Source: Segniliparus sp051660745 (GTDB taxonomy: Bacteria; Actinomycetota; Actinomycetes; Mycobacteriales; Mycobacteriaceae). Taken from it: a stretch of 64,000 bases of DNA. Both the position numbers and the translations under genes were made by a program. The stretch is taken from assembly GCF_051660745.1 (NCBI RefSeq), contig NZ_JBOFQF010000037.1, forward strand, positions 54,716-118,715. The letters are read 5' to 3'. Every line of letters starts with the position of its first letter. Position 1 is the stretch's first letter. Below the pieces are notes generated by a model. It worked only from the letters and a program-made list of their open reading frames with translations. It did not search any database and had not been told where the DNA came from. Positions 45,802 through 54,068 of the stretch are shown here, one piece after another.

Positions 45802-47085
45802 ATGTCCGCAGACGCGCGCGACCCGCGTTTTTTGACGGTGACGAAAGTCCAGCCTCCGACGGAGGGGCCGCTGGAAGTCGTCGGCGGCGCGAAGATCTTC
45901 TTCTGGCGGCCCGAGAACCAGGGCCGGGGCTATGTCGGCCGTTATTCGCGGATCACACGGGCTGTGCTCGACGCCCGGCGGGACGCGGCCTTGCTGCCGA
46001 ACGTGCGGAACGCGGACCTCGGCGTGCCGGTCTTCTTGGGGGAGGACGAGAGCGGGGTGCGGCGGTACGTGTACATCATGGGCGACACCGGGGACCGGGA
46101 CAACCTCGACGAGCGCGGGAACAACCGGGGCGGTTTCGGCGGCCCGAGGATCGCGGGCAACGCCGCGCTCCTCGCCCATAAGGACGGGGACGGACGCATG
46201 GCGCTGGACGGTTTCGTGCGCGACCCCCGGTACCCGGGCCTGCCTTGGGAGCTCTTCCCCGTGGAGCGCCCGCATGTCCGCGCGCGGCTCGCGCGCGCCA
46301 AAGAGGGCCGCTTCAACTGGCGGGACTATCCGGACGGGCGGCCGAGGTCGGTGGTGCCGACGGGCGCGGCCATGGCCGGAGGCAAGCTGGTCGTCGCCTG
46401 GCAGCAGGTGGATTGGGGCCCCGGCGGGGCGGGCCCGGCGAAAGGCGAGGGGTCGTGGCTGCAGCAGTTCGACTTCGACGCGCAGACGCGGGAGCTGTCG
46501 AAGGTGGCGGCCGGCGAGCCGGTGGCGGTCGGCGCAGGCGCGTTCGAGGGCGGGGACTTCCAGCAGATCCAGCTCGCCTCGCACGTCGTGGACGGCAAAG
46601 AGGAGTTCTTCATCGTCGGCTCGGCGGTGGCCAGGGGCAACCCGGGCCCGCATTTGGCGAAAGCTGGGGCCGAGAGCCTGCTGGACCCCGCGCGTTGGCA
46701 GCACTTCGGCAAGGACGGCTGGGGGGAGCCGGGCCGCGCTCCCGCGCCGGGGGAGACGCACACGATCCCGGATTTCCCGAACGTGGGCGAAGGCGGCGCG
46801 GTCGTCGTCGGCGACAAGCTCGTCATCGTGTACACGGACCAGGAGCTCGGTATCGCCCTGCGCTCGGCCCCGCTTTCGGGTCTGTCGCGCTTCGGCCCCG
46901 CGCAGCTCGTCGTCACCTGCGACCCGGGCCAGGGCCGAGGGCCGTCGGGCGCGCATTTCAACGAGCCGGGCGGCCCCTACGGCGGATTCGTCCAGGACGT
47001 GGACGAGGCGGCGCGGGTCATCACGATCGCCGTCTCGCGTTGGAACCCCTACAGCGTCTACCCGTTGGCCGTGCACTACGAATGA
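45802..47085 (+). CDS. Uncharacterised protein, possibly DUF4185/beta-propeller type
   Basis: 427 residues starting at ATG 45802 with AGGAG at 45791-45795. No signal peptide or membrane segment. Repeated patterns such as VYIMGDTGDRDNLDERGNN, AALLAHKDGDGRM, GGKLVVAWQQVDWG and GDKLVIVYTDQELGIALRSAP suggest a five-bladed beta-propeller as in glycosidase-like DUF4185 proteins, but this assignment is weak. The C-terminal FNEPGGPYGGFVQDVDEAARVITIAVSRWNPYSVYP fits. It overlaps functionally with nothing recognisable nearby. An exported-protein gene follows after 18 bp. Confidence 0.5.
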   Translation: MSADARDPRFLTVTKVQPPTEGPLEVVGGAKIFFWRPENQGRGYVGRYSRITRAVLDARRDAALLPNVRNADLGVPVFLGEDESGVRRYVYIMGDTGDRDNLDERGNNRGGFGGPRIAGNAALLAHKDGDGRMALDGFVRDPRYPGLPWELFPVERPHVRARLARAKEGRFNWRDYPDGRPRSVVPTGAAMAGGKLVVAWQQVDWGPGGAGPAKGEGSWLQQFDFDAQTRELSKVAAGEPVAVGAGAFEGGDFQQIQLASHVVDGKEEFFIVGSAVARGNPGPHLAKAGAESLLDPARWQHFGKDGWGEPGRAPAPGETHTIPDFPNVGEGGAVVVGDKLVIVYTDQELGIALRSAPLSGLSRFGPAQLVVTCDPGQGRGPSGAHFNEPGGPYGGFVQDVDEAARVITIAVSRWNPYSVYPLAVHYE

Positions 47086-47103
47086 GCATGAGATGGTGGG
47101 AGC

Positions 47104-47913
47104 ATGGACACGAGACGGTGGGGGATCGCGGGCGCGGCGCTGCTCTTGGCGGGAGTGCTGCTGGGAGTCTGCCTGAACAGCGGCGTGGCGGGCGTCTCTG
47201 GCTCATCGGCGGGCCGCTCCCAGGCCTCCTCGGCAAAGAAGAAAGCTGCTTGCTCGCCGGACGACCCGTCTGAGCCCGCAGGCTCGCTCCTGCCCGGCTC
47301 GCCGCAGGCGAAACGGGCGCTCGTCACGGCGGACGAGGCGAGCCTGGTCCTCGGCTGCCGGGTGAACGCGGCAGCCCTGCCCGTCCACGAGGCTTCGGAG
47401 CGGCCCGCCGTGTTCGAGCCCGCGCGGTGCGCGATGTTGGCGGGTGTCGGCAAGCCCGAGGATTTCTCGGGGGCTTTGGAGCCGCCGGTCTCGGTGCGCT
47501 ACACCTCGGCGAGACACGGCACGAGCGCCAAGCGCGGGTCGGACGAAGCGCAGTGGGCAGTGGTCGAGCACGTCGGGCTCTTCCCCGACGCGAAGGGCGC
47601 CGAGGCGGCGTTCGACGCGTTCCGGAGCCTGCTCGTGGATTGCGACTTGTTCCAGAAGACCGCCAAGGCCCCGGACGGGGGAGCGGACCAGACGTCCTTG
47701 ATCCATCTGGCCCAGGTCTCCACCGGCCCGGACTGGGTGAAATGGAGCCCTTCGGGGTCGGCGGGCGTGGACGGCCGGGCCTATCCGCTGCTCGTCGGGC
47801 ACAAAGGCAGCGTGCTGTACGAGTTCGACGTGCTCTCCCGCGCGGGACGGAAGAAGGGCGACGACCCGCTGGACGCGCTGGTCGAGCTGTCCCGCAGGAA
47901 GATCCCGGGCTGA
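47104..47913 (+). CDS. Exported protein resembling PknH-type extracellular sensor domain
   Basis: 269 residues with an N-terminal hydrophobic segment (GIAGAALLLAGVLLGVCLNSG) that may be a signal anchor. Cys at ACSPDD, GCRVNA, RCAML and DCDLFQ could form two disulfides, as in the PknH extracellular domain family; AVVEHVGLFPDAKGAEAAFDAFRSLLVDCDLF is the most typical stretch. Such domains bind unknown ligands outside the membrane. GGTGGGAG precedes ATG 47104. Same strand as the F420-type gene that follows after four bases. Confidence 0.6.
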   Translation: MDTRRWGIAGAALLLAGVLLGVCLNSGVAGVSGSSAGRSQASSAKKKAACSPDDPSEPAGSLLPGSPQAKRALVTADEASLVLGCRVNAAALPVHEASERPAVFEPARCAMLAGVGKPEDFSGALEPPVSVRYTSARHGTSAKRGSDEAQWAVVEHVGLFPDAKGAEAAFDAFRSLLVDCDLFQKTAKAPDGGADQTSLIHLAQVSTGPDWVKWSPSGSAGVDGRAYPLLVGHKGSVLYEFDVLSRAGRKKGDDPLDALVELSRRKIPG

Positions 47914-47917
47914 GCTG

Positions 47918-48832
47918 ATGGCGGTGTTCTCACTCGCGGCTGTCCCACGGGACGCGCAATCTTGGCTCGCGTTGGCTCGTGGCTGCGAAGCTGCGGGGTT
48001 CGACGCGCTGCTCGTCCCGGACCACCTCGGCCGTGGCCCGGCCCCGCATTTGGCGCTGGCCGCCGCCGCTGCGGCGACCTCGTCGGTCCGGCTCGGGGCT
48101 TATGTGTCCAACGCCGGGATCCGGGAGCCCGCGCATCTCGCGGTCGAGGTCGCGACGTTGGATCTGATATCGGGCGGGCGGGCGATCCTCGGGATTGGGG
48201 CCGGTCATACCCCTGCGGAGTGGGAGGCGGTCGGGAAGAGCCGCCCCTCGGTTGCCTGCCGGGTCCGGCGTTGTCTTCAAGTCGCGCAGGCGACGCAGGC
48301 GCTCTTGCGCGGCGAGTTCGTCGAAGCCGACACTCCCGAGCTTGTCATGAGGGCGAGGCTTGCCGGGCCGCTTCCCGTGCAGGAGCATGTGCCACTGACC
48401 CTCGGCACTGCGAACACGCAGCTCCTGCGGTGGGGCGGGGCGCACGCGGATGTGGTCGGCCTGTCCGGGTTGGGCCGCACGCTGGAGGACGGGCATTCGC
48501 ACGAGGTCCGGTGGCGGCAGGATCAGATCGAAGCGCAGTTGGAGGCGGTGCGGACAGGCGCTGCGGGACGATCTCGCGTCCCGCGGCTTGAGGCGTTGGT
48601 GCAGCGGGTGGCGGTGACTGCTGACGCAGGGGCCTCGGTGGCCGGCCTCCGAGAACAGTTCGAGCTGACCGAAGAGGAGGTCCTCGCAGCGCCATTCGTC
48701 CTTGTCGGGACGGAGGACGAGATCCTCGCCAAGATCGCGGCCTGCGAACGAGAGTGGGGGATCACCCGCTTCGTGGTGCGGGAGGACGCGATGGCGCAGA
48801 TCGGCGGGTTGTTGCCCAGGATCCCGGGCTGA
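47918..48832 (+). CDS. LLM-class F420-dependent oxidoreductase
   Basis: 304 residues. TIM-barrel features AAGFDALLVPDHLGRG, SSVRLGAYVSNAGIREPAHLAVEVATLDLISGGRAILGIGAGHTPAEW place it in the luciferase-like family that uses reduced F420. Atypical for the family, residues 100-125 are Cys-containing and basic (SVACRVRRCLQ). The start is four bases after the preceding stop, so it is in the same operon. It converges on the allantoinase gene (11 bp between stops). Substrate unknown. Confidence 0.88.
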   Translation: MAVFSLAAVPRDAQSWLALARGCEAAGFDALLVPDHLGRGPAPHLALAAAAAATSSVRLGAYVSNAGIREPAHLAVEVATLDLISGGRAILGIGAGHTPAEWEAVGKSRPSVACRVRRCLQVAQATQALLRGEFVEADTPELVMRARLAGPLPVQEHVPLTLGTANTQLLRWGGAHADVVGLSGLGRTLEDGHSHEVRWRQDQIEAQLEAVRTGAAGRSRVPRLEALVQRVAVTADAGASVAGLREQFELTEEEVLAAPFVLVGTEDEILAKIAACEREWGITRFVVREDAMAQIGGLLPRIPG

Positions 48833-48843
48833 GGCGGCGTTCC

Positions 48844-49749
48844 TTACGCCGGGTGGGCTGTGCGCCAGTGCTCGGCGATCTCGATCCGCCGCGCGACCCA
48901 CACCCGCTCGTGCGACAGCACGTGGTCGAGGAACCGCTCCAGTGCGGCGGTGCGGGCGGGCCTGCCCGCGAGGCGGCAGTGCAGCCCGACCGAGAGCATC
49001 TTCGGGGCGCCCTCCCCGCCCTCGCGCCAGAGCACGTCGAAGGCGTCGCGCAGATGCGCGAAGAATTGGTCGCCGCTCGGGAAACCTGCGGGGGAGGAGT
49101 ACCGCATGTCGTTCGTGTCCAGGGTGTATGGCACGACAAGGTGCTGCTGGCCCGACACGTTCGTCCAATACGGCAGGTCGTCGGCGTACGAGTCGGAGTC
49201 GTAGGCGAAGCCGCCGTGCTCGACGACGAGCTTGCGGGTGCTCGGCGAGTCCCTGCCGGTGTACCAGCCGAGCGGGCGGGAGCCGGTGACGGCGGCGTGC
49301 AGCGCGACCGCCTCGCGCATGTGCTCGCGCTCGACGTCCTCGGCGACGCCCTGGTACGACTTCCAACGCAGCCCGTGGCAGGCGATCTCATGGCCGAGCT
49401 CCACGAACGCGGCGGTCGCCTCGGGGTTTCGCTCCAGCGCGCGGGCCACCCCGAACACCGTCAGGGGCACCCCGCGCCGCTCGAAGGCGCGCAGCACCCG
49501 CCACACCCCGGCCCGCGAGCCGTACTCGTAGAGCGACTCCATGCTCATATGCCGGTCAGGGAACGCCTCGGCGGGGACGATCTCGGACAGGAAGGTCTCG
49601 GCGTGCGCGTCCCCATCGAGCACGCAGTTCTCCGCGCCCTCCTCGTAGTTGAGGACGAACTGCACGGCGATCTGCGCGCCGCCCGGCCACTGCGGGTCCG
49701 GCGGTGTCCGGCCGTACCCCCGGAGGTCGCGGGGATATGGCTCAGGCAC
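48844..49749 (-). CDS. puuE: Allantoinase PuuE-type (polysaccharide-deacetylase fold)
   Basis: 301 residues. The metal-independent allantoinase PuuE hydrolyses allantoin to allantoate. Typical segments: QIAVQFVLNYEEGAENCVLDGD, SMESLYEYGSRAGVWRVLRAFERR, ELGHEIACHGLRWKSYQG, PLGWYTGRDSPSTRKLVVEHGGFAYDSDSYADDLPYW and SVGLHCRLAGRPAR. ATG 49749 overlaps the allantoicase end by eight bases. Third gene of an operon for ureide breakdown. Confidence 0.93.
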   Translation of the reverse strand: MPEPYPRDLRGYGRTPPDPQWPGGAQIAVQFVLNYEEGAENCVLDGDAHAETFLSEIVPAEAFPDRHMSMESLYEYGSRAGVWRVLRAFERRGVPLTVFGVARALERNPEATAAFVELGHEIACHGLRWKSYQGVAEDVEREHMREAVALHAAVTGSRPLGWYTGRDSPSTRKLVVEHGGFAYDSDSYADDLPYWTNVSGQQHLVVPYTLDTNDMRYSSPAGFPSGDQFFAHLRDAFDVLWREGGEGAPKMLSVGLHCRLAGRPARTAALERFLDHVLSHERVWVARRIEIAEHWRTAHPA

Positions 49750-50764
49750 CCTGGCCCCACGCCTTTTCGAGGTCCGCGAATCCCGCCGGGGTGAAGGAGC
49801 CCCACAGCCGGAACCTCGCGAGGCCGCCGTCCGGGTAGATGTCGAGCCGCGCCTGCGTGATCGGCGCGCCGCCCGAGGCGAGCCGGAACCGGTGCCGTGT
49901 GTCGGGGGCGAGCTTGGTCCGCTCCAACAGCGGGACCTGCTCGCCCTCGGCGGTGAGGCCGGTGAGGCTGGCGGCTCCAGGCGCGTTGCCGAGGAAGTAC
50001 GAGGTGTCGATCTCCACCCAGTCCGGCGTGCCCTCCGCCGCCAACCGCACGAGCACCCAGTCGTTGCCGGAGTCCCGCCTGCGCGCGGTCTCCCAGCCGT
50101 CGCCCATCACGCGGGCCTTGCCGGGGCCGATCAGCTGGTGCGGGTGGCTGTAGAACCGGTTGGAGCAGTCGGCGACGCGGCCGCCGTTCTCGGCCGCGAC
50201 GAGGTCGATGTTGTCGCCGCGAAGGAACGCCGGGTCGGGGGTCGCGAAGCCGTGCGCCCGGAACCGGGCCACCCCGCCGTCGGGATAGATGCTCAGTCGC
50301 AGGTGCGTGTGCCGTCTGTCCCGAGCCGCTTCGGGGACCGGGAGGGCGTTGGGGAAGTCCGGCAGGAGCGGGCTCTTGGGCACGAGCGTCTCCCACTGGT
50401 TGCTCTGGCGGACCTCGTCGAGGTCCGGATGCCCCGGCAGGGACAGCGCCTCGACGCTCGCATGGGTGGGGGCGTTGCCCTTGAACCACGCGGTGTCCAC
50501 CACGACGCCGTGGACGCGACCGGGCGCCCCGAGCCGGACGATGGCCTCGTCATGCCCGGGCTCGCGCCTGCGGCGGGTCTCCCAGCCGTCGTAGACCTGG
50601 CCCTTGTGCCCGAAATCGGCGGGGGTGAAGGCCGCCGACCCCGGTTTGACCAGGTTCTCTTTCTCGGCGAAGAACTCGTCGTTCGCCCAGATCACCGCGC
50701 CGCCAAGGGCGCGGCTCGCGAGGTCGGGCAGCTCGGTGAAGTCTGCGCGCTCTGATTCGGTCAT
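49742..50764 (-). CDS. alc: Allantoicase
   Basis: 340 residues with two repeated jelly-roll domains (DGWETRRRREPGHDEAIVRLG near 60 and GDGWETARRRDSGNDWVLVRLA near 225), the family hallmark. It hydrolyses allantoate to ureidoglycolate and urea. N-terminus DLASRALGGAVIWANDEFFAEKENLVKPG is typical. ATG 50764 overlaps the stop of the aldolase-like gene by four bases (ATGA). No urease or ureidoglycolate lyase gene is visible here. Confidence 0.95.
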   Translation of the reverse strand: MTESERADFTELPDLASRALGGAVIWANDEFFAEKENLVKPGSAAFTPADFGHKGQVYDGWETRRRREPGHDEAIVRLGAPGRVHGVVVDTAWFKGNAPTHASVEALSLPGHPDLDEVRQSNQWETLVPKSPLLPDFPNALPVPEAARDRRHTHLRLSIYPDGGVARFRAHGFATPDPAFLRGDNIDLVAAENGGRVADCSNRFYSHPHQLIGPGKARVMGDGWETARRRDSGNDWVLVRLAAEGTPDWVEIDTSYFLGNAPGAASLTGLTAEGEQVPLLERTKLAPDTRHRFRLASGGAPITQARLDIYPDGGLARFRLWGSFTPAGFADLEKAWGQGA

Positions 50765-51981
50765 TTGGCGGGCCTTTCTCGGCGGTACAAGGCGCGGAGC
50801 ACGTCGACGGTCGCGAATTTGGTCTTCGACGCGACCTCCTTCTCCGTGAACGCGCCGACGGACAGGCCGCGCAGGGTGACTGCGGCCAGCTGCTGCGCTG
50901 TCGCGGGCTCGTCGAGCTTGCCCCGGAACGCGGTGTTCGTGAGGTACGCCCGCAGCCGGGGAGCGGCCTCGGCGAACGCCTCGCGGTAGAAGCCGTACGT
51001 GGCGAGCCAGCGGGTGGGCAGCTGCGCGGGATGCTGGTCCCAGCCTTGGTAGTAGCCGTGGTCGAGGGAGCGGGTGACGAGCCGGAAGTGCTCGGCCACC
51101 GCCCAGTCCGCCTCGTCGGGCCCGCCGTCTGGGACGACGATGGACCCGCCGTCGCAGACCTGCACCCCGCGCTCGGCGGCGGCGGCGAGCATCACGGCTT
51201 TCGCGTAGTCGGCCACCGGATGTTTGAGGGACTGCTGGCCGGGGGCGATCCCGCAGGCCGCGCTGTAGTCGTAAGTGCCGTAGTGCAGGGCGGTCACCCG
51301 GTCGCCCGCGAGGTTCATCGCCTCCGCGAGCGCCGCCGTCCCGTCGTGGCCGAGCACGATTTGCGGGCTCTCGATCTGCAGCTCGAACCGCAGCGCGCCT
51401 TCCGTGAGGCCGTTCGCCCGCTCGATCTCCTCGCAGAGCAGCCGTGCGGCGAGCGCCTGGACGGGCAGGCGGAGCTTGGGGACGGTGAAGACGAAGCCGT
51501 CGGGCACGCCGCCCGCCCCTTCGAAGACGAGCTCGAGCGTGCGGCGGCTGCGGGCGTGCAGCGCAGTCGTCAAGCCCTTGATCCGAACGCCGAACGTCTC
51601 CGGCGAGCCGGGCTCGGTCCAGCGCTCGAAGATCTCGCCGACACGCCTCGCGTGCTCGTCCTCCGCCTCGTCGTCGTGCGCGCCGTAGCCGTCCTCGAAG
51701 TCGAACCGGAGGTCTTGGACCGGCTGGGACGCGAGCCGCGCCTTGACGAGCTTGATCGCGTCGGTCTCGTCGAGCCCCCGGAGCACGTCCGCATGCCGTT
51801 TCACCGCTTCGAGCGCCTCGGCGCCCCAGCGCTCGGGCAGGTCGGTCTCGGCCTTCGCCGCGCTCACGTACACGGTGTGCGCGGGCTGGCCCTCGACTTT
51901 GTTGCCCGGGTAGCGCTCGGCGAGCTGGGCGTCGACATCGGCGAGGACGGATTCGACGGTGATGTCAGCGGATGCGGCCAT
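50761..51981 (-). CDS. HpcH/HpaI-type C-C lyase or malate-synthase-like protein of allantoin operon (DUF6986)
   Basis: 406 residues from ATG 51981 with GGGGGG just upstream; a TTG six codons earlier is rejected. TIM-barrel features DLRFDFEDGYGAHDDEAEDEHARR, FVFTVPKLRLPVQALAARLL, FELQIESPQIVL and LHYGTYDYSAACGI resemble citrate-lyase beta/HpcH enzymes. The family is linked to allantoin operons in actinobacteria. A role in converting glyoxylate from ureidoglycolate to malate-type product fits the operon, but is inference. First gene of the operon, all three overlapping. Confidence 0.85.
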   Translation of the reverse strand: MAASADITVESVLADVDAQLAERYPGNKVEGQPAHTVYVSAAKAETDLPERWGAEALEAVKRHADVLRGLDETDAIKLVKARLASQPVQDLRFDFEDGYGAHDDEAEDEHARRVGEIFERWTEPGSPETFGVRIKGLTTALHARSRRTLELVFEGAGGVPDGFVFTVPKLRLPVQALAARLLCEEIERANGLTEGALRFELQIESPQIVLGHDGTAALAEAMNLAGDRVTALHYGTYDYSAACGIAPGQQSLKHPVADYAKAVMLAAAAERGVQVCDGGSIVVPDGGPDEADWAVAEHFRLVTRSLDHGYYQGWDQHPAQLPTRWLATYGFYREAFAEAAPRLRAYLTNTAFRGKLDEPATAQQLAAVTLRGLSVGAFTEKEVASKTKFATVDVLRALYRRERPAK

Positions 51982-52078
51982 CCCCCCATTTAACCGCAAG
52001 CACTGTTCAGCCCGACGAGCGCTCTGAAGAGACGGCGGGATGACAGCGCGGGTGGGGCCGTTTGCGAGAATACTGCGT

Positions 52079-52933
52079 ATGACATACCCGCCTGGGCCCG
52101 GCCAATACGCTCCGCAGCCGCAGTATCCCGGTCAGAGCGCCGCTCCGAAGAAGAAAACCGGCTTATGGATCGGCCTGGGAGTCTTTGCGCTCGTGGTCGT
52201 CGTGGCGCTGGGCGTGGGCCTGGCCGTGGCGACCCGGCCCGGCGGCTCGGGCAGCGCGGGCGGCAGGGCGGCGCTGACGGGCCGGCCTGCGTCGGACTAC
52301 GCGGCGCTTCTGCCGAAGCAGGAGGACTACGGCTCGGACTGGTCGGTGAGCGACGACTCCGCGCCCGATTCGACAGAGCCGCAGGCGGCGGCGGGAATGC
52401 TGTCGAGCTTGACGGCCACGCCGCCCGGTTGCGGGCTGTCGGACTTGATGGCGAAGTCGAAATCCCTGTCGGACAAGCATCACAAGCTCGCAGGCGTGAA
52501 AGGGACTCGGCAGAACCCCGGTTCGCCCGGCAGGGCGGGTGACGTGAAGCAGCTCTCGGTGGCGATCACCGACGCGGGCTCGTACGACGAGGCCGTGCGG
52601 ACGCTGCGCGACTACATCGCGAAATGCTCCTCCTCGACCATGCAGGGCGAGACGACGAAGGACGGCGTGCCGGTCGTGGTCGTCATGACGATCAGCTTCA
52701 CCGAGGCGAAGCCGCCGCAGGTCGAGGCGGACAAGTCGTTCGGCGCGCAGATGAAGATGAACATGTCTGTCAACGCCGGGGCACAGCACGTCGTGTTCGA
52801 CCAGTTCGCGCAGTTCTACGCGGTCGCCCTGCGCGGCGTCGTGGTGACTGCCAACACGACCGGCCCCGACCAAGTGGGGCTCATGGACAAATTGTTCGCC
52901 GCCACAGTCGACCGGACGAACAAGGCCTCCTAG
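52079..52933 (+). CDS. Membrane-anchored extracytoplasmic sensor-like protein
   Basis: 284 residues from ATG 52079. A cytosolic Pro/Tyr/Gln-rich tail (PPGPGQYAPQPQYPGQ) and a basic KKKTG lead to one membrane helix (LWIGLGVFALVVVVALGVGLAVA), then an extracellular domain. Cys in PPGCGLSD and AKCSSS, with VAITDAGSYDEAVRTLRDYIAKC, recall the PknH-sensor-like family of mycobacterial lipoproteins. GAATAC about 10 bases before the ATG may be a -10. It converges on the beta-lactamase gene with 52 bp between stops. Function unknown. Confidence 0.65.
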   Translation: MTYPPGPGQYAPQPQYPGQSAAPKKKTGLWIGLGVFALVVVVALGVGLAVATRPGGSGSAGGRAALTGRPASDYAALLPKQEDYGSDWSVSDDSAPDSTEPQAAAGMLSSLTATPPGCGLSDLMAKSKSLSDKHHKLAGVKGTRQNPGSPGRAGDVKQLSVAITDAGSYDEAVRTLRDYIAKCSSSTMQGETTKDGVPVVVVMTISFTEAKPPQVEADKSFGAQMKMNMSVNAGAQHVVFDQFAQFYAVALRGVVVTANTTGPDQVGLMDKLFAATVDRTNKAS

Positions 52934-52985
52934 GGGGCGCGGAGGCCCCCGACGAGCTGTCCGAGCCGCGCGGCCCGGCCGTCGG

Positions 52986-53933
52986 TCAGAGCCCGAGGGC
53001 GGTCCTCGCCGCGCTCGCGACCTCGGCGAGGAGCTGGTCCTGGCGGGGCTTCGGCGGCGGAGTGCGGGTCAGCACGGCCAGCACGAGAGGAGCTTTGCCG
53101 CCTGCGGGCCATGCCACGGCCACATCGTTGCGGTCGCCCTGTGCTCCGGTGCCGGTTTTGTCCCCTGTCTTCCAATCGGAGGGCAGGCCCGCGCGGATGC
53201 ATTTGGTCCCCGTGGTGGCTCCGATGAGCCAGTCGGCCAGCTGCTGGCGCTGCGGCGCGGCGAGGGCGTCGCCGAGCACGAGCTTTTGATAGGTCGTCGC
53301 GATGGCGCGCGGCGTGGTGGTGTCGAGCAGGTCCTCGGCCTTGCCGACGTTGAGGTCCTCTTCTTTGCGGTCGAGCCGGGTCGTTTGGTCCCCGAGGGAG
53401 CGGACGAACCCGGTGAGCGCGGGCGGCCCCCCGAGCAGGTCGAGCAAGAGGTTGCCCGCGAGGTTGTCGCTGAGCTCGATCGCGGCCCGGCAGAGCTCCG
53501 CGTAGGTCGCGCTCTGGCCGAGGCGCTGCGAGGAGAACGGGGAGTTCTCGGCAATCGGCCCTGGGTCTGCGGGGACGGCGCTTGCCTGGTCGAGCAGTCC
53601 AGGCTCGTCCTGCGACCTGCGCAGCACGGCGCCCGCCGCGAGGGTTTTGAACGTCGAGCACATCATGAAGCGCTGGTCGGCGCGGTGCTCAAGGGTCCGC
53701 TGGGAGGCGAGGTCCACCGCGAAGACGCCTGCTTCCGCCCCGTAGCGCTCCTCGAGAGCGGTCACAGCGGCGGCGAACGAGGCCGCCGCCGCGAGCTCCG
53801 AGGCCTCCGGCCCGGACGCGCCCGCTCCGTTCTTCGGGCCGCCGCAGGAGGCGAGCACCGGCACGGCGGCGACGCCCGCGAGGAAAGTCCGACGGGCGAG
53901 CGGGGGGCGCCGGTCTGCTGCGGCTTCGGACAC
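52986..53933 (-). CDS. Class A beta-lactamase, Tat-exported lipoprotein
   Basis: 315 residues from GTG 53933. N-terminus has the twin-arginine motif ARRTFLAG (R14 R15) and lipobox LASC with C30, as for BlaC of M. tuberculosis. Catalytic motifs: S93-T-F-K96, S155-D-N157, E191 and N195 in the omega loop RLDRKEEDLN, and K259-T-G261. All are intact, so it should hydrolyse beta-lactams in the periplasm-like space. TACAGT six bases before the GTG suggests a leaderless transcript. No regulator gene adjacent. Confidence 0.95.
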   Translation of the reverse strand: MSEAAADRRPPLARRTFLAGVAAVPVLASCGGPKNGAGASGPEASELAAAASFAAAVTALEERYGAEAGVFAVDLASQRTLEHRADQRFMMCSTFKTLAAGAVLRRSQDEPGLLDQASAVPADPGPIAENSPFSSQRLGQSATYAELCRAAIELSDNLAGNLLLDLLGGPPALTGFVRSLGDQTTRLDRKEEDLNVGKAEDLLDTTTPRAIATTYQKLVLGDALAAPQRQQLADWLIGATTGTKCIRAGLPSDWKTGDKTGTGAQGDRNDVAVAWPAGGKAPLVLAVLTRTPPPKPRQDQLLAEVASAARTALGL

Positions 53934-53939
53934 TCCCGC

Positions 53940-53945
53940 ACTGTA
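53940..53945 (-). promoter_or_regulatory. Putative leaderless -10 (TACAGT) of the beta-lactamase gene
   Basis: Minus strand: TACAGT, GCGGGA, then the GTG start at 53933. Confidence 0.45.
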
Positions 53946-54056
53946 GCAGCGCGCGGCGGGACATCGCGATCATGAGACCGCGACGCTCCGCGACGTGCGG
54001 TGACGGGCGGCTCACGTTCGTAACATCGACGGCAACCAGGGGTAACACCTCGTCCC

Positions 54057-54062
54057 TACGGT
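54057..54062 (+). promoter_or_regulatory. Putative leaderless -10 (TACGGT) of the amine oxidase gene
   Basis: TACGGT ends six bases before ATG 54069; no Shine-Dalgarno is present. Confidence 0.45.
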
Positions 54063-54068
54063 GGTCCT

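Noticed and set aside
45750..45803. Longer start for the APC permease
   Set aside because: It would overlap the ribosome site and start of the divergent gene and adds a non-conserved, non-hydrophobic leader.
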